Below are positions 9,148-17,823 of a stretch of 64,000 nt of DNA, piece after piece. The DNA comes from Janthinobacterium sp. 61. GTDB taxonomy: Bacteria; Pseudomonadota; Gammaproteobacteria; Burkholderiales; Burkholderiaceae_D. The notes beneath the pieces were generated by a model. The model was given only the letters and a program-made list of their open reading frames with translations, was not told where the DNA came from and ran no database searches. Location of the stretch: positions 3,596,001 through 3,660,000 of the forward strand of contig NZ_PJMQ01000001.1 of assembly GCF_002846335.1 (NCBI RefSeq), written 5' to 3'. Position 1 is the first letter of the stretch. Each line of letters opens with the position of its first letter. Position numbers and translations under genes: made by a program.

Positions 9148-10563
9148 ATGTTTGAAAAAATCCTGATTGCCAACCGTGGTGAAATTGCCCTCCGTATTCA
9201 GCGCGCCTGCCGCGAAATGGGCATTAAAACGGTTGTAGTCCACTCCGAAGCCGACAAGGACGCGAAATACGTCAAGCTGGCCGACGAATCCGTTTGTATC
9301 GGCCCGGCACAGTCGTCCCTGAGCTACCTGAACATGCCCGCCATCATCAGCGCCGCTGAAGTGACGGATGCACAAGCAATTCACCCAGGCTATGGCTTCC
9401 TGTCGGAAAATGCCGACTTTGCCGAACGCGTCGAGAAATCGGGCTTCGTCTTCATCGGCCCCCGCTCCGAATCGATCCGTTTGATGGGCGACAAAGTGTC
9501 GGCCAAGCAAACCATGATCAAGGCTGGCGTACCCTGCGTCCCAGGCTCGGAAGGCGCGTTGCCCGATGATCCGAAAGCGATCGTGCAAATTGCCCGCAAG
9601 GTCGGCTACCCGGTCATCATCAAGGCTGCCGGCGGCGGTGGCGGACGCGGCATGCGCGTGGTACACACGGAAGCCGCCCTGATCAACGCCGTGGCGATGA
9701 CCAAGACGGAAGCCGGCACGGCTTTCGGCAACCCTGAAGTGTATATGGAGAAGTACCTGGAAAATCCGCGCCACGTGGAAATCCAGATTCTTGCCGATGA
9801 ACACAAGAATGCCGTCTGGCTGGGCGAGCGCGACTGCTCCATGCAGCGCCGCCACCAGAAAGTCATCGAAGAAGCACCAGCGCCGGGCATCCCGCGCAAA
9901 CTCATCGAAAAAATTGGCGACCGTTGCGCCGAAGCCTGCCGCAAGATCGGCTACCGCGGCGCCGGCACGTTTGAATTCCTGTACGAAAACGGCGAGTTCT
10001 ATTTCATTGAAATGAATACCCGCGTGCAAGTTGAACATCCGGTCACCGAGATGATCACCGGCATCGACATCGTACAAGAGCAGATCCGCATCGCCGCCGG
10101 CGAAAAATTGCGTTTCCGCCAACGCGACGTCTTGCTGTCGGGCCACGCCATCGAGTGCCGCATCAATGCCGAAGATCCATTCAAGTTCACGCCATCGCCA
10201 GGCAAGATCGTGTCCTGGCATGCGCCGGGCGGCCCCGGTATCCGCGTCGACTCGCACGCCTACGCCGGCTACTACGTGCCACCGCACTACGACTCGATGA
10301 TCGGCAAAGTGATCGCTTACGGCGCCACGCGCGAGCAAGCGATCCGCCGCATGCAGATCGCCCTGTCCGAAATGGTGGTCGAAGGTATCAACACGAATAT
10401 CGCCCTGCACCGCGAACTGATGATCGATGCGCGCTTCATCGAAGGCGGCACCAACATTCACTATCTGGAACAGAAACTGGCCGACATGCCGGACCTGGGC
10501 AAGAACCTGAATGGCGGCAGCCCCAGCATCGCCAAGAAATCCGAAATCAAGGCGGGCGCATGA
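9148..10563 (+). CDS. accC: Biotin carboxylase subunit of acetyl-CoA carboxylase
   Basis: 471 aa ATP-grasp enzyme that carboxylates the biotin on AccB using bicarbonate and ATP. It begins [16 protein letters not shown]. The glycine-rich ATP loop [12 protein letters not shown] is near residue 160, followed by [34 protein letters not shown] and a [13 protein letters not shown] segment, all diagnostic. It is slightly longer than E. coli AccC (449 aa), with a short polar tail. Its TGA overlaps the ATG of prmA (ATGA). Confidence 0.98.
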   Translation: MFEKILIANRGEIALRIQRACREMGIKTVVVHSEADKDAKYVKLADESVCIGPAQSSLSYLNMPAIISAAEVTDAQAIHPGYGFLSENADFAERVEKSGFVFIGPRSESIRLMGDKVSAKQTMIKAGVPCVPGSEGALPDDPKAIVQIARKVGYPVIIKAAGGGGGRGMRVVHTEAALINAVAMTKTEAGTAFGNPEVYMEKYLENPRHVEIQILADEHKNAVWLGERDCSMQRRHQKVIEEAPAPGIPRKLIEKIGDRCAEACRKIGYRGAGTFEFLYENGEFYFIEMNTRVQVEHPVTEMITGIDIVQEQIRIAAGEKLRFRQRDVLLSGHAIECRINAEDPFKFTPSPGKIVSWHAPGGPGIRVDSHAYAGYYVPPHYDSMIGKVIAYGATREQAIRRMQIALSEMVVEGINTNIALHRELMIDARFIEGGTNIHYLEQKLADMPDLGKNLNGGSPSIAKKSEIKAGA

Positions 10564-11504
10564 GCTGGACGGAAATCGTCATCGAAATCGCCCGTGACAA
10601 CGCCGAGGCCATGTCCGACGCGTTGATGGAAGCGGGCGCCCTGTCGGTATCGGTGGAAGACGCCGATGAAGGCACGGATGCCGAGCAGCCCCTGTTTGGC
10701 GAGCCAGGCATGGAACCGAAGGAAGCGGCGTGGGAACGCAGCCGCGTGGTGGCGCTGACCGACGTCGACGCCGACCAGGCCGCCATCGTGGCCGCCGCAG
10801 CCGAAGCTGTCGGCATGGCAACGGTACCGGTGTTTACCATGCGCCCCGTGGAAGAGCAGGACTGGGTGCGCCTGACCCAGTCGCAATTCGCACCGATTCA
10901 CATCGGCAAGAATATCTGGGTCGTGCCCAGCTGGCACGAGGCACCGGATCCTGCTGGCCTGATCCTGGAACTGGACCCGGGCCTGGCTTTCGGCACGGGC
11001 AGCCATCCGACCACCCGCCTGTGCATGGAGTGGCTGGAAGCCAATCCCGCCCCTGGCAAGACCGTGCTCGACTACGGTTGCGGCTCCGGCATCCTGGCCA
11101 TGGTGGCCAAGAAGCTGGGCGCGCAAACAGTGGTCGGCGTCGATATCGACCCGCAAGCGATCGAATCGGCTGGCGACAATGCCGAACGCAACCAGTGCGA
11201 GATCGAATATTTCTTGCCAGATACTTTTGCCACTTCGACACACGCCACGGCGAAATTTGACATCGTCGTTGCCAACATCCTGTCGAGCCCATTGAAGCTG
11301 ATGGCGCCGATGCTGTCGGGCAGAGTCGCCGACGGCGGCGCCCTGATCCTGTCCGGCGTGCTGGCACGCCAGGCGGAAGAAGTCGCTGCTGCCTACGCAC
11401 CGTTCATCCAGCTGGGTGTCTGGGCCGAGCAAGACGGCTGGGTAGCCCTGCATGGCCGCCTGGGCAGCACGCAAGCGCCTGCGCCCCGCGCGGAAGGTGC
11501 ATAA
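10560..11504 (+). CDS. prmA: Ribosomal protein L11 methyltransferase PrmA
   Basis: 314 aa SAM-dependent methyltransferase that trimethylates ribosomal protein L11. The N-terminal ~120 residues are the L11-recognition domain. The methyltransferase core has [20 protein letters not shown], the SAM loop [23 protein letters not shown], and a [10 protein letters not shown] segment that takes the place of the usual NPPY-like motif. The ATG overlaps the accC stop. accC-prmA coupling is conserved across beta- and gammaproteobacteria; no functional link is proven. Confidence 0.96.
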   Translation: MSWTEIVIEIARDNAEAMSDALMEAGALSVSVEDADEGTDAEQPLFGEPGMEPKEAAWERSRVVALTDVDADQAAIVAAAAEAVGMATVPVFTMRPVEEQDWVRLTQSQFAPIHIGKNIWVVPSWHEAPDPAGLILELDPGLAFGTGSHPTTRLCMEWLEANPAPGKTVLDYGCGSGILAMVAKKLGAQTVVGVDIDPQAIESAGDNAERNQCEIEYFLPDTFATSTHATAKFDIVVANILSSPLKLMAPMLSGRVADGGALILSGVLARQAEEVAAAYAPFIQLGVWAEQDGWVALHGRLGSTQAPAPRAEGA

Positions 11505-11512
11505 GCACTGCA

Positions 11513-12751
11513 ATGGCCCTCGCCACCAAATGCCCCCATTGCAACACGATATTTCGGGTCGCTGCTGACCAGTTGAAGTTACGTGGGGGCATCGTACGCT
11601 GTGGCACGTGCAGGGAAGTGTTTGACGGCAATGCCGCGCTGGTCGATCCAGCTGCCGCATCGCCGTTTTTAACGTCTGGCCCCGGCGCTGCCGCCCCGCT
11701 GTCGACCAGTTACCCTGCCGACAACAGCCTGCCGTCCGCCACGGACGACGAACCCATCTATTCTCTCGATTTCGACACCTCGTTCGACCCGTTCGGCATC
11801 TTGCCGGAAACGGCGCAGCTCAAGGAAGACGATGGCGAACACATCGAACTGGACCTCGACATCGGCCTGCCCGACGAGGCGCTGGCCGACGCACCTGTCG
11901 CCGCCCCTGTCATTGCACCGGTCGAACCGCCCGAAGCGCCGCTACCCCAGCCGATGGCGCCCTTCAAGCGCCGCCAGGTCGATGACGCACCCGCCTTCGC
12001 CACGTATTTGCGCGACAGCCGCCGCGAACCGAACCTGGAAGCGGGCCCGGCGCCAATATTGCCTGCGACCGAAAAAATCAGCCTGGACAAGCCATTGCCT
12101 GTCGCGCCTGCACCAACGCGTTTGGAACCGACCTTGGCCGACCACTCATTTGAAGCAATGCCCGCCCCTGGTGCGCCCGAGCCAGTGATGGAGGCCGAGG
12201 CCGGGAAAACGGCAGTGGTGCCGGCCGACGACGAACCGGCCTTTGTGATCCAGGGCCGGCGCCGCGAACAGAGCGGCAGGGCCTTGCGCGTGGCCATGGC
12301 CATCGGCTCGGTGGTGCTGCTGCTATTATTATTGCTGCAGGTGATGACCACCTTCCGCAATCCGCTGGCGGCGCAGTTTCCGCAGTGGAAGCCGACCCTG
12401 GTCGCGCTGTGCAAGCTCAGTGGCTGCCAGGTCGACTTGCCGGCGCAGATCGAGGCGCTGTCCATTGAACAGGGTGAATTGCAAACCCTCAGGGAACAAA
12501 CCTTTTCCTACGTCTCGCTGCTGCGCAACCAGAGCCGCAGCGTGCAAGCCTGGCCCAGTATCGAACTGATACTCAACGATGCCAACGACAAGCCGCTCTT
12601 GCGCCGTGTGATCGCGCCGCGCGACTACCTGCCGGCCAATATCGACGTGAGCAAGGGTTTTGCGCCTCGCTCCGAACAAACCATCAAACTGTACTTTGCA
12701 TTAGACCAGCTCACGGCGTCTGGCTACCATATCGCCATCTTTTACCCTTAA
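11513..12751 (+). CDS. MJ0042-type zinc-ribbon, DUF3426-like single-pass membrane protein
   Basis: 412 aa. The first 35 residues form a zinc ribbon with two CxxC pairs (C7/C10 and C30/C33, in CPHC and CGTC). A long acidic, Pro/Ala-rich cytoplasmic linker follows (about 40-265), then one strongly hydrophobic helix (about 268-288) and a C-terminal extracytoplasmic domain of about 125 residues. This zinc-finger plus DUF3426 arrangement is common next to prmA in betaproteobacteria. The function is unknown to me; binding of nucleic acid or protein by the ribbon is inference. It starts 8 nt after prmA. Confidence 0.85.
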   Translation: MALATKCPHCNTIFRVAADQLKLRGGIVRCGTCREVFDGNAALVDPAAASPFLTSGPGAAAPLSTSYPADNSLPSATDDEPIYSLDFDTSFDPFGILPETAQLKEDDGEHIELDLDIGLPDEALADAPVAAPVIAPVEPPEAPLPQPMAPFKRRQVDDAPAFATYLRDSRREPNLEAGPAPILPATEKISLDKPLPVAPAPTRLEPTLADHSFEAMPAPGAPEPVMEAEAGKTAVVPADDEPAFVIQGRRREQSGRALRVAMAIGSVVLLLLLLLQVMTTFRNPLAAQFPQWKPTLVALCKLSGCQVDLPAQIEALSIEQGELQTLREQTFSYVSLLRNQSRSVQAWPSIELILNDANDKPLLRRVIAPRDYLPANIDVSKGFAPRSEQTIKLYFALDQLTASGYHIAIFYP

Positions 12752-12762
12752 CCGACACTATC

Positions 12763-13701
12763 ATGACCAAAACATCGCTGATCTGCGGCTCGCTTGCCAC
12801 CGACACCATCATGCAATTCCCTGGCCGCTTCGGCGAATCCCTGCTGGCCGACCAGTTGCACAAGGTGAATGTGTCCTTCCTCGTGCCCACCATGCGCACG
12901 GAGTTCGGCGGCTGTTCGGGCAACATCGCCTACAGCCTGAAAATGCTGGGCGGCGACCCGCGCATCGTCGGCGTCATGGGGCAAGATAGCGCCGCCTACC
13001 TGGAACGCCTGCAAAAGCTGGGCATTTCCACCGCCAATATCCTGATCAAGGCCGACAGCTATAACGCGCAGTGCTTCGTCACGGCCGATGCGGACAATAA
13101 CCAAATCAATGCCTTCCACCCGGGTGCCATGTCGTTTGCACATGAAAACCCGATCGCCAATGCGGGCCCGGCCAAGGTTGCCATCATTTCGCCGGACGGC
13201 GACCTTGGCATGCTCAAGCACGCCGCCGACCTGGCCGAGCTGGGCATCCCCTTCATGTTCGACCCAGGTCAACAGCTGCCACGCTTCAATGGCGAACAGT
13301 TGATCGACTTCATCAACAAAGCCACGTATGTGTCGGCCAACGACTATGAAATGGAAATGTTGATGGAACGCACGGGCTTGACCCTGCCGGACATCGCCAG
13401 CCGCCTGGACGCGCTGATCGTCACGCGTGGCGAAAAAGGTTCGGAAATCTATACGGATGGCAAGCGCATCGACATTCCTGTCGTGGCCGCCAAGGAAGTG
13501 CTGGACCCGACCGGATGCGGCGACGCCTACCGTGCTGGCTTGCTGTTCGGCATCACCAATGACCTGGGCTGGGAAACCAGTGGCCGCCTGGCCAGCCTGC
13601 TGGGCGCCATCAAAATCGCCACGCAGGGCGCGCAAAACCATGTATTTACGCCAGCCGGTATCGCAGACCAGTTTGAAGCGGCGTTCGGCTACCGCTATTA
13701 A
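12763..13701 (+). CDS. PfkB-family carbohydrate/nucleoside kinase
   Basis: 312 aa ribokinase-fold kinase. The N-terminal substrate-side glycine motif is TEFGGCSGNIAYSL. The C-terminal PfkB signature is LDPTGCGDAYRAGLLFG, with D254 as the likely catalytic base and the preceding Gly-Cys-Gly forming the anion hole. Length and the CSGNIA motif resemble the adenosine-kinase-like/YdjH-like branch. The phosphate acceptor cannot be fixed from sequence. It ends the accB-prmA-zinc-ribbon run, 11 nt after the previous gene, and is followed by two short palindromic repeats. Confidence 0.88.
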   Translation: MTKTSLICGSLATDTIMQFPGRFGESLLADQLHKVNVSFLVPTMRTEFGGCSGNIAYSLKMLGGDPRIVGVMGQDSAAYLERLQKLGISTANILIKADSYNAQCFVTADADNNQINAFHPGAMSFAHENPIANAGPAKVAIISPDGDLGMLKHAADLAELGIPFMFDPGQQLPRFNGEQLIDFINKATYVSANDYEMEMLMERTGLTLPDIASRLDALIVTRGEKGSEIYTDGKRIDIPVVAAKEVLDPTGCGDAYRAGLLFGITNDLGWETSGRLASLLGAIKIATQGAQNHVFTPAGIADQFEAAFGYRY

Positions 13702-13706
13702 TGAGC

Positions 13707-13735
13707 TGGGGTCAGATCCGCCGGGTCTGACCCCA
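13707..13735. repeat. GGGGTCAGA inverted repeat
   Basis: A perfect 10-bp inverted repeat, TGGGGTCAGA at 13707-13716 and TCTGACCCCA at 13726-13735, with a 9-nt loop. It sits immediately after the PfkB kinase stop, between convergent genes. A related element with the same GGGGTCAGA/TCTGACCCC arms but a 42-nt loop is at 38141-38204. It looks like a dispersed REP-like intergenic palindrome. Confidence 0.8.
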
Positions 13736-13766
13736 TATGCACGTCGGCTTGTGCCAAAGTGCTGAT

Positions 13767-13792
13767 GTCGGGTTACGCTACGCTAACCCGAC
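13767..13792. repeat. GTCGGGTTA REP-like palindrome
   Basis: 9-bp arms GTCGGGTTA (13767-13775) and TAACCCGAC (13784-13792) around an 8-nt loop CGCTACGC. It is related to the GTCGGAT/ATCCGAC element at 56766-56797, so it belongs to a dispersed family. It lies between convergent genes and could act as a weak bidirectional terminator or mRNA stabiliser (inference). Confidence 0.75.
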
Positions 13793-13809
13793 CTACGCCA
13801 CCATCACCG

Positions 13810-14343
13810 TCATCGCAGCACGATAATCATTCCCACCAGCACTTGCGCGACCTGCAACAGAATCAGCGCCACCAGCAGGGACAAGTCCAGACTGCCGACC
13901 AGCGGCACGACCTTGCGGATCGGACGCAGCAGCGGCTCGTTCAGGGCCCGTACAAACGGTGCCAGCGGCGCATGCGGGTTGACCCAGCTAAAGATGGCTT
14001 CGATGATCAGCAAGGCCATGAAACCGTAGAGTATCCATTGCAGGAAGCGTTGTAGCGACTTGAGCAGCACCACTTCGACGGGAGCGCCGGAAATAAACAG
14101 GAGCGAGCTGGCCAGCAGCACGATCAGGAAGGCGCCGATCAGGCTGGCCCAGTCATACCCGCCCACGCCCGGCACCACGCGGCGCAGGGGGCGCACCAGC
14201 CAGTCGGACAATTGAAACGTGAATTGCGCCACCGATGAAGGGGGCCGCACGCGTACCGCCTGCATCCAGAAGCGCAGCAGCAGCACGCCGCCCAGCAAGG
14301 TGGCAATGGTATCAACGATCAATGTAAGGATAACGATCAGCAC
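13810..14343 (-). CDS. YggT-family integral membrane protein
   Basis: 177 aa with four hydrophobic segments arranged as two tandem YggT repeats. Each repeat holds a conserved amphipathic stretch, LVRPLRRVVPGVGGYDWA near residue 50 and LLRPIRKVVPLVGSLDLS near residue 137. The family sits in the inner membrane; links to osmotic tolerance, and to FtsZ-associated division in some bacteria, are reported. It lies downstream of the H1-like gene and is separated from it by a strong terminator at 14356-14391, so it needs its own promoter or read-through. Confidence 0.88.
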   Translation of the reverse strand: MLIVILTLIVDTIATLLGGVLLLRFWMQAVRVRPPSSVAQFTFQLSDWLVRPLRRVVPGVGGYDWASLIGAFLIVLLASSLLFISGAPVEVVLLKSLQRFLQWILYGFMALLIIEAIFSWVNPHAPLAPFVRALNEPLLRPIRKVVPLVGSLDLSLLVALILLQVAQVLVGMIIVLR

Positions 14344-14355
14344 GACTAATTCTCC

Positions 14356-14391
14356 AAAAAAAAACCGCTGTGTGATTGAGTCACACAGCGG
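14356..14391 (-). terminator. Rho-independent terminator of the H1-like gene
   Basis: Perfect 11-bp stem CCGCTGTGTGA/TCACACAGCGG (14365-14375 with 14381-14391) and a 5-nt loop. On the minus strand it is followed by nine T residues (A run 14356-14364). It lies 35 nt past the stop of the H1-like gene. Confidence 0.9.
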
Positions 14392-14426
14392 CGTGTTGCC
14401 TCATCCAGGCACCCGTATCGCAGGAA

Positions 14427-15665
14427 TTACGATGGGCGAGTGCTGGTTGGGAATGGCCAGGCTGCAGCCGGTGCCAACACGGTTTTTGCTACAGGTGCGA
14501 TAGGCGCCGATGGCTTGGCGACAGGCGCTGCCTTCTTCGGTGCGGCCTTCTTAGGCGCGGCCTTCTTGGCTGCTGGCTTGGCGGCCACGGCGGCTGGTGC
14601 CGCTGGCGCCGCTGCTGGCACTGCTGCCACGACTGGCGCTGCGGCTGGCTTGGCGGCAGGTTTCGCTGCTGCTTTCGCTGCCGGCTTGGCTGCTGGCTTG
14701 GCTGCAGCTTTCACTGCTGGCTTCGCTGCTACCTTGGCCGCTGGCTTGGCTGCCGGTTTCGCTGCGACCTTGGCGGCAGGTTTCGCTGCTACTTTGGCCG
14801 CCGGCTTGGCGGCCACTTTGGCGGCTGGCTTGGCGGCAACTTTTGCTACCGGCTTCGCTGCTACCTTGGCCGCTGGCTTGGCTGCAGCTTTTGCTGCTGG
14901 CTTCGCTGCTGCCTTGGCTGCTGGCTTGGCTGCAGCTTTTGCTGCTGGCTTCGCTGCTGCCTTGACCGCTGGCTTGGCTGCGGCTTTTGCTGCTGGCTTG
15001 GCTGCTGCCTTGGCGGCCGGTTTCGCTGCTGCCTTGGCGACGACTTTTTTCGCTGCTGGCTTGGCTGCCGCTTTGGCGGCCGGTTTCGCTGCTGCCTTGG
15101 CTGCAGGTTTCGCTGCTGCTTTTTTCACTGCGGGCTTGGCTGCTGCCTTGGCCGCTGGCTTGGCTGCTGCTTTTGCTGCTGGCTTCGCTGCTGCCTTGGC
15201 GACGACTTTTTTCGCTGCTGGCTTGGCTGCTGCCTTGGCTGCCGGTTTCGCGGCTGCCTTGGCTGCAGGTTTCGCCGCGGCTTTTTTCACTGCTGGCTTG
15301 GCTGCTGCCTTGGCGACAGGCTTGGCTGCGACTTTTGCTGCTGGCTTCGCGGCCGGTTTTGCTGCAGCTTTTTTCGCTACAGGCTTGGCTGCTGCCTTGG
15401 CTGCAGGTTTCGCTGCTGGCTTGGCTGCCGGTTTTGCTGCAGCCTTGGCCGCTGGCTTGGCTGCGGCTTTCGCTACTGGCTTGGCAGCCACTTTTGCTGC
15501 AGGCTTGGCTGCGGCTTTGGCGACGGGTTTGGCGGCTGGTTTCGCTGCTGCTTTGGCAGCTGGTTTAGCGGCAACCGTCTTCGCTGCGGCTGCCGGCTTC
15601 TTCGCGGCAGGAGCAGCCTTGGCGGCTGGTTTCTTTACTTCTGATTTCTTAGCGGCTGTTGCCAT
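14427..15665 (-). CDS. Histone H1-like (AlgP-type) Lys/Ala/Pro-repeat protein
   Basis: 412 aa, almost entirely short repeats of the type AAAKPAAK with variants such as AAKVAAKP and KKAAAKP, so strongly basic, disordered and DNA-binding in style. The ATG at 15665 is chosen because GGAGAG lies 6 nt upstream; an in-frame ATG at 15680 overlaps that ribosome-binding site. The first 25 residues and a C-terminal 60-residue segment are less regular. AlgP/AlgR3 of Pseudomonas and bacterial H1-like proteins share this composition and are thought to compact or regulate DNA. The nucleotide sequence is repetitive (GCTGGCTTGGC/GCTGCC units), so copy number could vary by slippage. The only strong terminator is at 14356. 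Confidence 0.88.
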   Translation of the reverse strand: MATAAKKSEVKKPAAKAAPAAKKPAAAAKTVAAKPAAKAAAKPAAKPVAKAAAKPAAKVAAKPVAKAAAKPAAKAAAKPAAKPAAKPAAKAAAKPVAKKAAAKPAAKPAAKVAAKPVAKAAAKPAVKKAAAKPAAKAAAKPAAKAAAKPAAKKVVAKAAAKPAAKAAAKPAAKAAAKPAVKKAAAKPAAKAAAKPAAKAAAKPAAKKVVAKAAAKPAAKAAAKPAAKAAAKPAVKAAAKPAAKAAAKPAAKAAAKPAAKAAAKPAAKVAAKPVAKVAAKPAAKVAAKPAAKVAAKPAAKVAAKPAAKPAAKVAAKPAVKAAAKPAAKPAAKAAAKPAAKPAAAPVVAAVPAAAPAAPAAVAAKPAAKKAAPKKAAPKKAAPVAKPSAPIAPVAKTVLAPAAAWPFPTSTRPS

Positions 15666-15961
15666 TTGTCTCTCCTTCATCTGAGATGAGAAATTTAAGC
15701 TACAAGATTTAAACCCGTCCGACCCACCACAGGGATAGGCCAGGCGAATTATTCATCGGCACAAACGGTCGTTTGCGCTAATGAATTCGGCACCAGCTGA
15801 ACTGCTGCAACTCCTCACGTTTGCAGCACTTCAGCCATCGTCGGTGCCACCCTGCTTTATCTCGCAGCTGGTGGCAAAGTCTGAATTCGGTCATTCGTTT
15901 TCGATGCCGTGCGTTTTTTCGCTCCTCGCATCGCGCTCGCTACAACACCCAAGCGTCAAAT

Positions 15962-15999
15962 AAAAAACCGCCATGCCTGAAAAAATTCGGGCACGGCGG
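15962..15999 (-). terminator. Minus-strand intrinsic terminator without an adjacent gene
   Basis: 14-bp near-perfect stem (15968-15981 with 15986-15999) with a 4-nt loop. The minus-strand side is followed by six T residues (A run 15962-15967). It sits about 300 nt upstream of the H1-like gene and about 400 nt past nrdB's terminator, so it ends some other minus-strand transcript. Confidence 0.7.
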
Positions 16000-16111
16000 C
16001 AGACGAAAACGGTGTGGTTTTGTGCATATCCGTGTAAATCTGTATCCCTGTTTTGCGAGGTTTTTTCGCTACCGCGCTGGTTAAAAAACCCCGCATTCTA
16101 ACGCTCGCATT
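15962..16111 (-). ncRNA. Candidate small RNA of about 150 nt (or terminated leader of the H1-like gene)
   Basis: Inferred from a promoter (TTGACA, 16 nt, TATGAG; 16118-16145) and a downstream intrinsic terminator (15962-15999) with no convincing open reading frame between them. The predicted transcript would start near 16111. An internal imperfect hairpin around 16055-16090 adds structure. It could be a free-standing sRNA, or an attenuated 5' leader of the H1-like gene that starts 297 nt further on. No family was recognised. Confidence 0.35.
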
Positions 16112-16117
16112 TGCAAT

Positions 16118-16145
16118 CTCATAAAGTACACGAAAACCTTGTCAA
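16118..16145 (-). promoter_or_regulatory. Putative sigma-70 promoter facing the orphan terminator
   Basis: On the minus strand: a perfect -35 TTGACA (16140-16145), 16-nt spacer, then -10 TATGAG (16118-16123; 4 of 6 to TATAAT). Expected start is near 16111. It could drive the candidate sRNA and/or the H1-like gene. Confidence 0.45.
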
Positions 16146-16395
16146 TGCGCAACCGGCACGACACGTTTTCGCCCGCTTTTTTGCACGTTACGCGTGCTAT
16201 CGCACAATCGCGCGGCAAATGCCGCCACTAGCGTCTCCGGAAACGCTTTTTTACACCCGCGATGCGGCCGTTCGTGGCATCCGAAAAACCTGGCACAAGG
16301 CGCTTCACATTGCTGAATGATGCCCGCATTTTTCCGCCGTGACGGCGGTGCTTTTAACCTCGCGCGGCGGCCGCATTTTTCGCCGCCAGCACGCG

Positions 16396-16424
16396 AAAAA
16401 AAAGCGCCGTCACGATGACGGCGC
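16396..16424 (-). terminator. Rho-independent terminator of nrdB
   Basis: Perfect 9-bp stem GCGCCGTCA/TGACGGCGC (16404-16412 with 16416-16424) and a 3-nt loop. On the minus strand eight T residues follow (A run 16396-16403). It lies 23 nt past the nrdB stop. Confidence 0.9.
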
Positions 16425-16447
16425 TTTTGGCATTGGCAGGAAAACGC

Positions 16448-17599
16448 TTATTCCCAGTTCAGCGCACCACCGGTCTGGTACTCGGTCACGCGCGTTTCGA
16501 AGAAGTTGCGTTCCTTCTTCATATCGATCATTTCGCTCATCCACGGGAACGGGTTTTCTTCCTGCGCGAACAGCGGCTCGATGCCGATCTGCTGCGCGCG
16601 GCGATTGGCGATGAAGCGCAGATAGCCCTTGAACATCGGCGCGTTCAGACCCAGCACGCCGCGCGGCATGGTGTCTTCCGCATACGCATATTCCAGCTCC
16701 ACGGCCTTCATGAACAGCACTTTGATCTCTTCGCGGAATTCGGCCGTCCACAGCTGCGGGTTTTCCATCTTGATCGTGTTGATCAAGTCGATGCCGAAGT
16801 TGCAGTGCATCGATTCGTCGCGCAGGATGTACTGGTACTGCTCGGCAGCGCCCATCATCTTGTTCTGACGGCCCAGCGCCAGGATTTGCGTGAAGCCCAC
16901 GTAGAAGAACAGGCCTTCCATCAGGCAAGCGAAGACGATCAGGGATTTCAGCAGCTTCTGGTCGTTTTCCACCGTGCCGGTGACAAACGCAGGATCGGTC
17001 AGCGTGTTGATGAACGGGATCAGGAATTCATCCTTGTCGCGGATCGACTTGACTTCGTTGTAGGCGTTGAAGATCTCGCCTTCATCCAGGCCCAGCGACT
17101 CGACGATGTACTGGTAGGCGTGCGTATGGATCGCTTCCTCGAACGCCTGGCGCAGCAGGTACTGGCGGCATTCCGGCGCCGTGATGTGGCGATAGGTGCC
17201 CAGCACGATGTTGTTGGCGGCCAGCGAGTCGGCCGTCACGAAGAAGCCCAGGTTGCGCTTGACCAGGCGACGCTCGTCGTCCGTCAGGCCGTTCGGGTTC
17301 TTCCACAGCTCGATATCGCGCTGCATGTTCACTTCCTGCGGCATCCAGTGGTTGGCGCAACCGGCCAGGTATTTGTCCCACGCCCACTTGTACTTGAACG
17401 GCACCAGCTGGTTGACGTCCGTCTTGCCGTTGATGATGCGCTTGTCGTCGGCATTCACGCGGCGCGCCACTTGCTCGGCGTTCGCTTCGGACGGCTCGGC
17501 ACCGGCCGGCAGGTTCAATTCGGTATTCCCCAATGGCGCTTGCTGCGCCGGACGCGGCACAGCTGCCGACGTGGTTTCATCATCCCATGACAACGACAT
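16448..17599 (-). CDS. nrdB: Class Ia ribonucleotide reductase, beta subunit NrdB
   Basis: 383 aa. It holds the di-iron tyrosyl-radical cofactor that NrdA uses to reduce ribonucleotides to deoxyribonucleotides. Recognisable segments are the ferritin-like helices with ligand motifs [14 protein letters not shown] and [14 protein letters not shown], and the C-terminal tail that docks on NrdA (ending GGALNWE). The ATG at 17599 (MSLSWDDE) is preferred over one 18 nt earlier because AGGAAG lies just upstream. It follows nrdA on the same strand with a 224-bp gap that contains one copy of the dispersed palindromic element. Confidence 0.96.
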   Translation of the reverse strand: MSLSWDDETTSAAVPRPAQQAPLGNTELNLPAGAEPSEANAEQVARRVNADDKRIINGKTDVNQLVPFKYKWAWDKYLAGCANHWMPQEVNMQRDIELWKNPNGLTDDERRLVKRNLGFFVTADSLAANNIVLGTYRHITAPECRQYLLRQAFEEAIHTHAYQYIVESLGLDEGEIFNAYNEVKSIRDKDEFLIPFINTLTDPAFVTGTVENDQKLLKSLIVFACLMEGLFFYVGFTQILALGRQNKMMGAAEQYQYILRDESMHCNFGIDLINTIKMENPQLWTAEFREEIKVLFMKAVELEYAYAEDTMPRGVLGLNAPMFKGYLRFIANRRAQQIGIEPLFAQEENPFPWMSEMIDMKKERNFFETRVTEYQTGGALNWE

Positions 17600-17722
17600 A
17601 ATCTTCTTCCTTTCCATGCCGGCAAGCCGGCGATCCGCAACAGGTCCGTTGTATCGGACAATGCGGACATTAACAACATTGAATCAGCCCGACCGTGCCG
17701 GGCTGACAACTTTAAACTTTTT

Positions 17723-17823
17723 AAAAACCGTCGCGAGCAAGCCCGATATCGGGTCGAGTAGCGGAGCCGTACTTTAGTACGGTGAGCAACACAGAACCCG
17801 AGAGGGGGCTGCGCAGCAGGTTT
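17723..17823. repeat. Dispersed intergenic palindromic element, copy D
   Basis: Lies directly after the nrdA stop, between nrdA and nrdB. Core is the perfect 16-bp palindrome CCGTACTTTAGTACGG (17767-17782) followed by TGAGCA. A second palindrome CCCGATATCGGG is at 17742-17753. Ends are complementary: AAAAACCGTCGCGAGC on one side and GCGCAGCAGGTTTTT on the other. Related copies are at 37240, 41508 and 50335. Confidence 0.75.

Larger units (their letters stand above)
15666..16447. other. Gene-free region between the H1-like gene and nrdB
   Basis: About 780 bp with no credible protein gene. Two minus-strand terminators are present: nrdB's own (16396-16424) and a second at 15962-15999. A good minus-strand promoter (16118-16145) lies between them. 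The H1-like promoter must lie somewhere on the minus strand in 15666-16145. A second weak inverted repeat pairs GGTTTTTT near 16060 with AAAAAACC near 16083. The stretch is richer in T/A runs than its surroundings. Confidence 0.7.

Noticed and set aside
14440..15684. A 414-codon open frame on the plus strand opposite the H1-like gene
   Set aside because: It mirrors the repeat and translates to an Ala/Gly/Leu repeat with no start context or terminator. The minus-strand frame has a good ribosome-binding site and a known composition class.
15781..16320. Several short plus-strand frames in the gap before nrdB
   Set aside because: No ribosome-binding sites, no motifs, and they overlap terminators; treated as non-coding.
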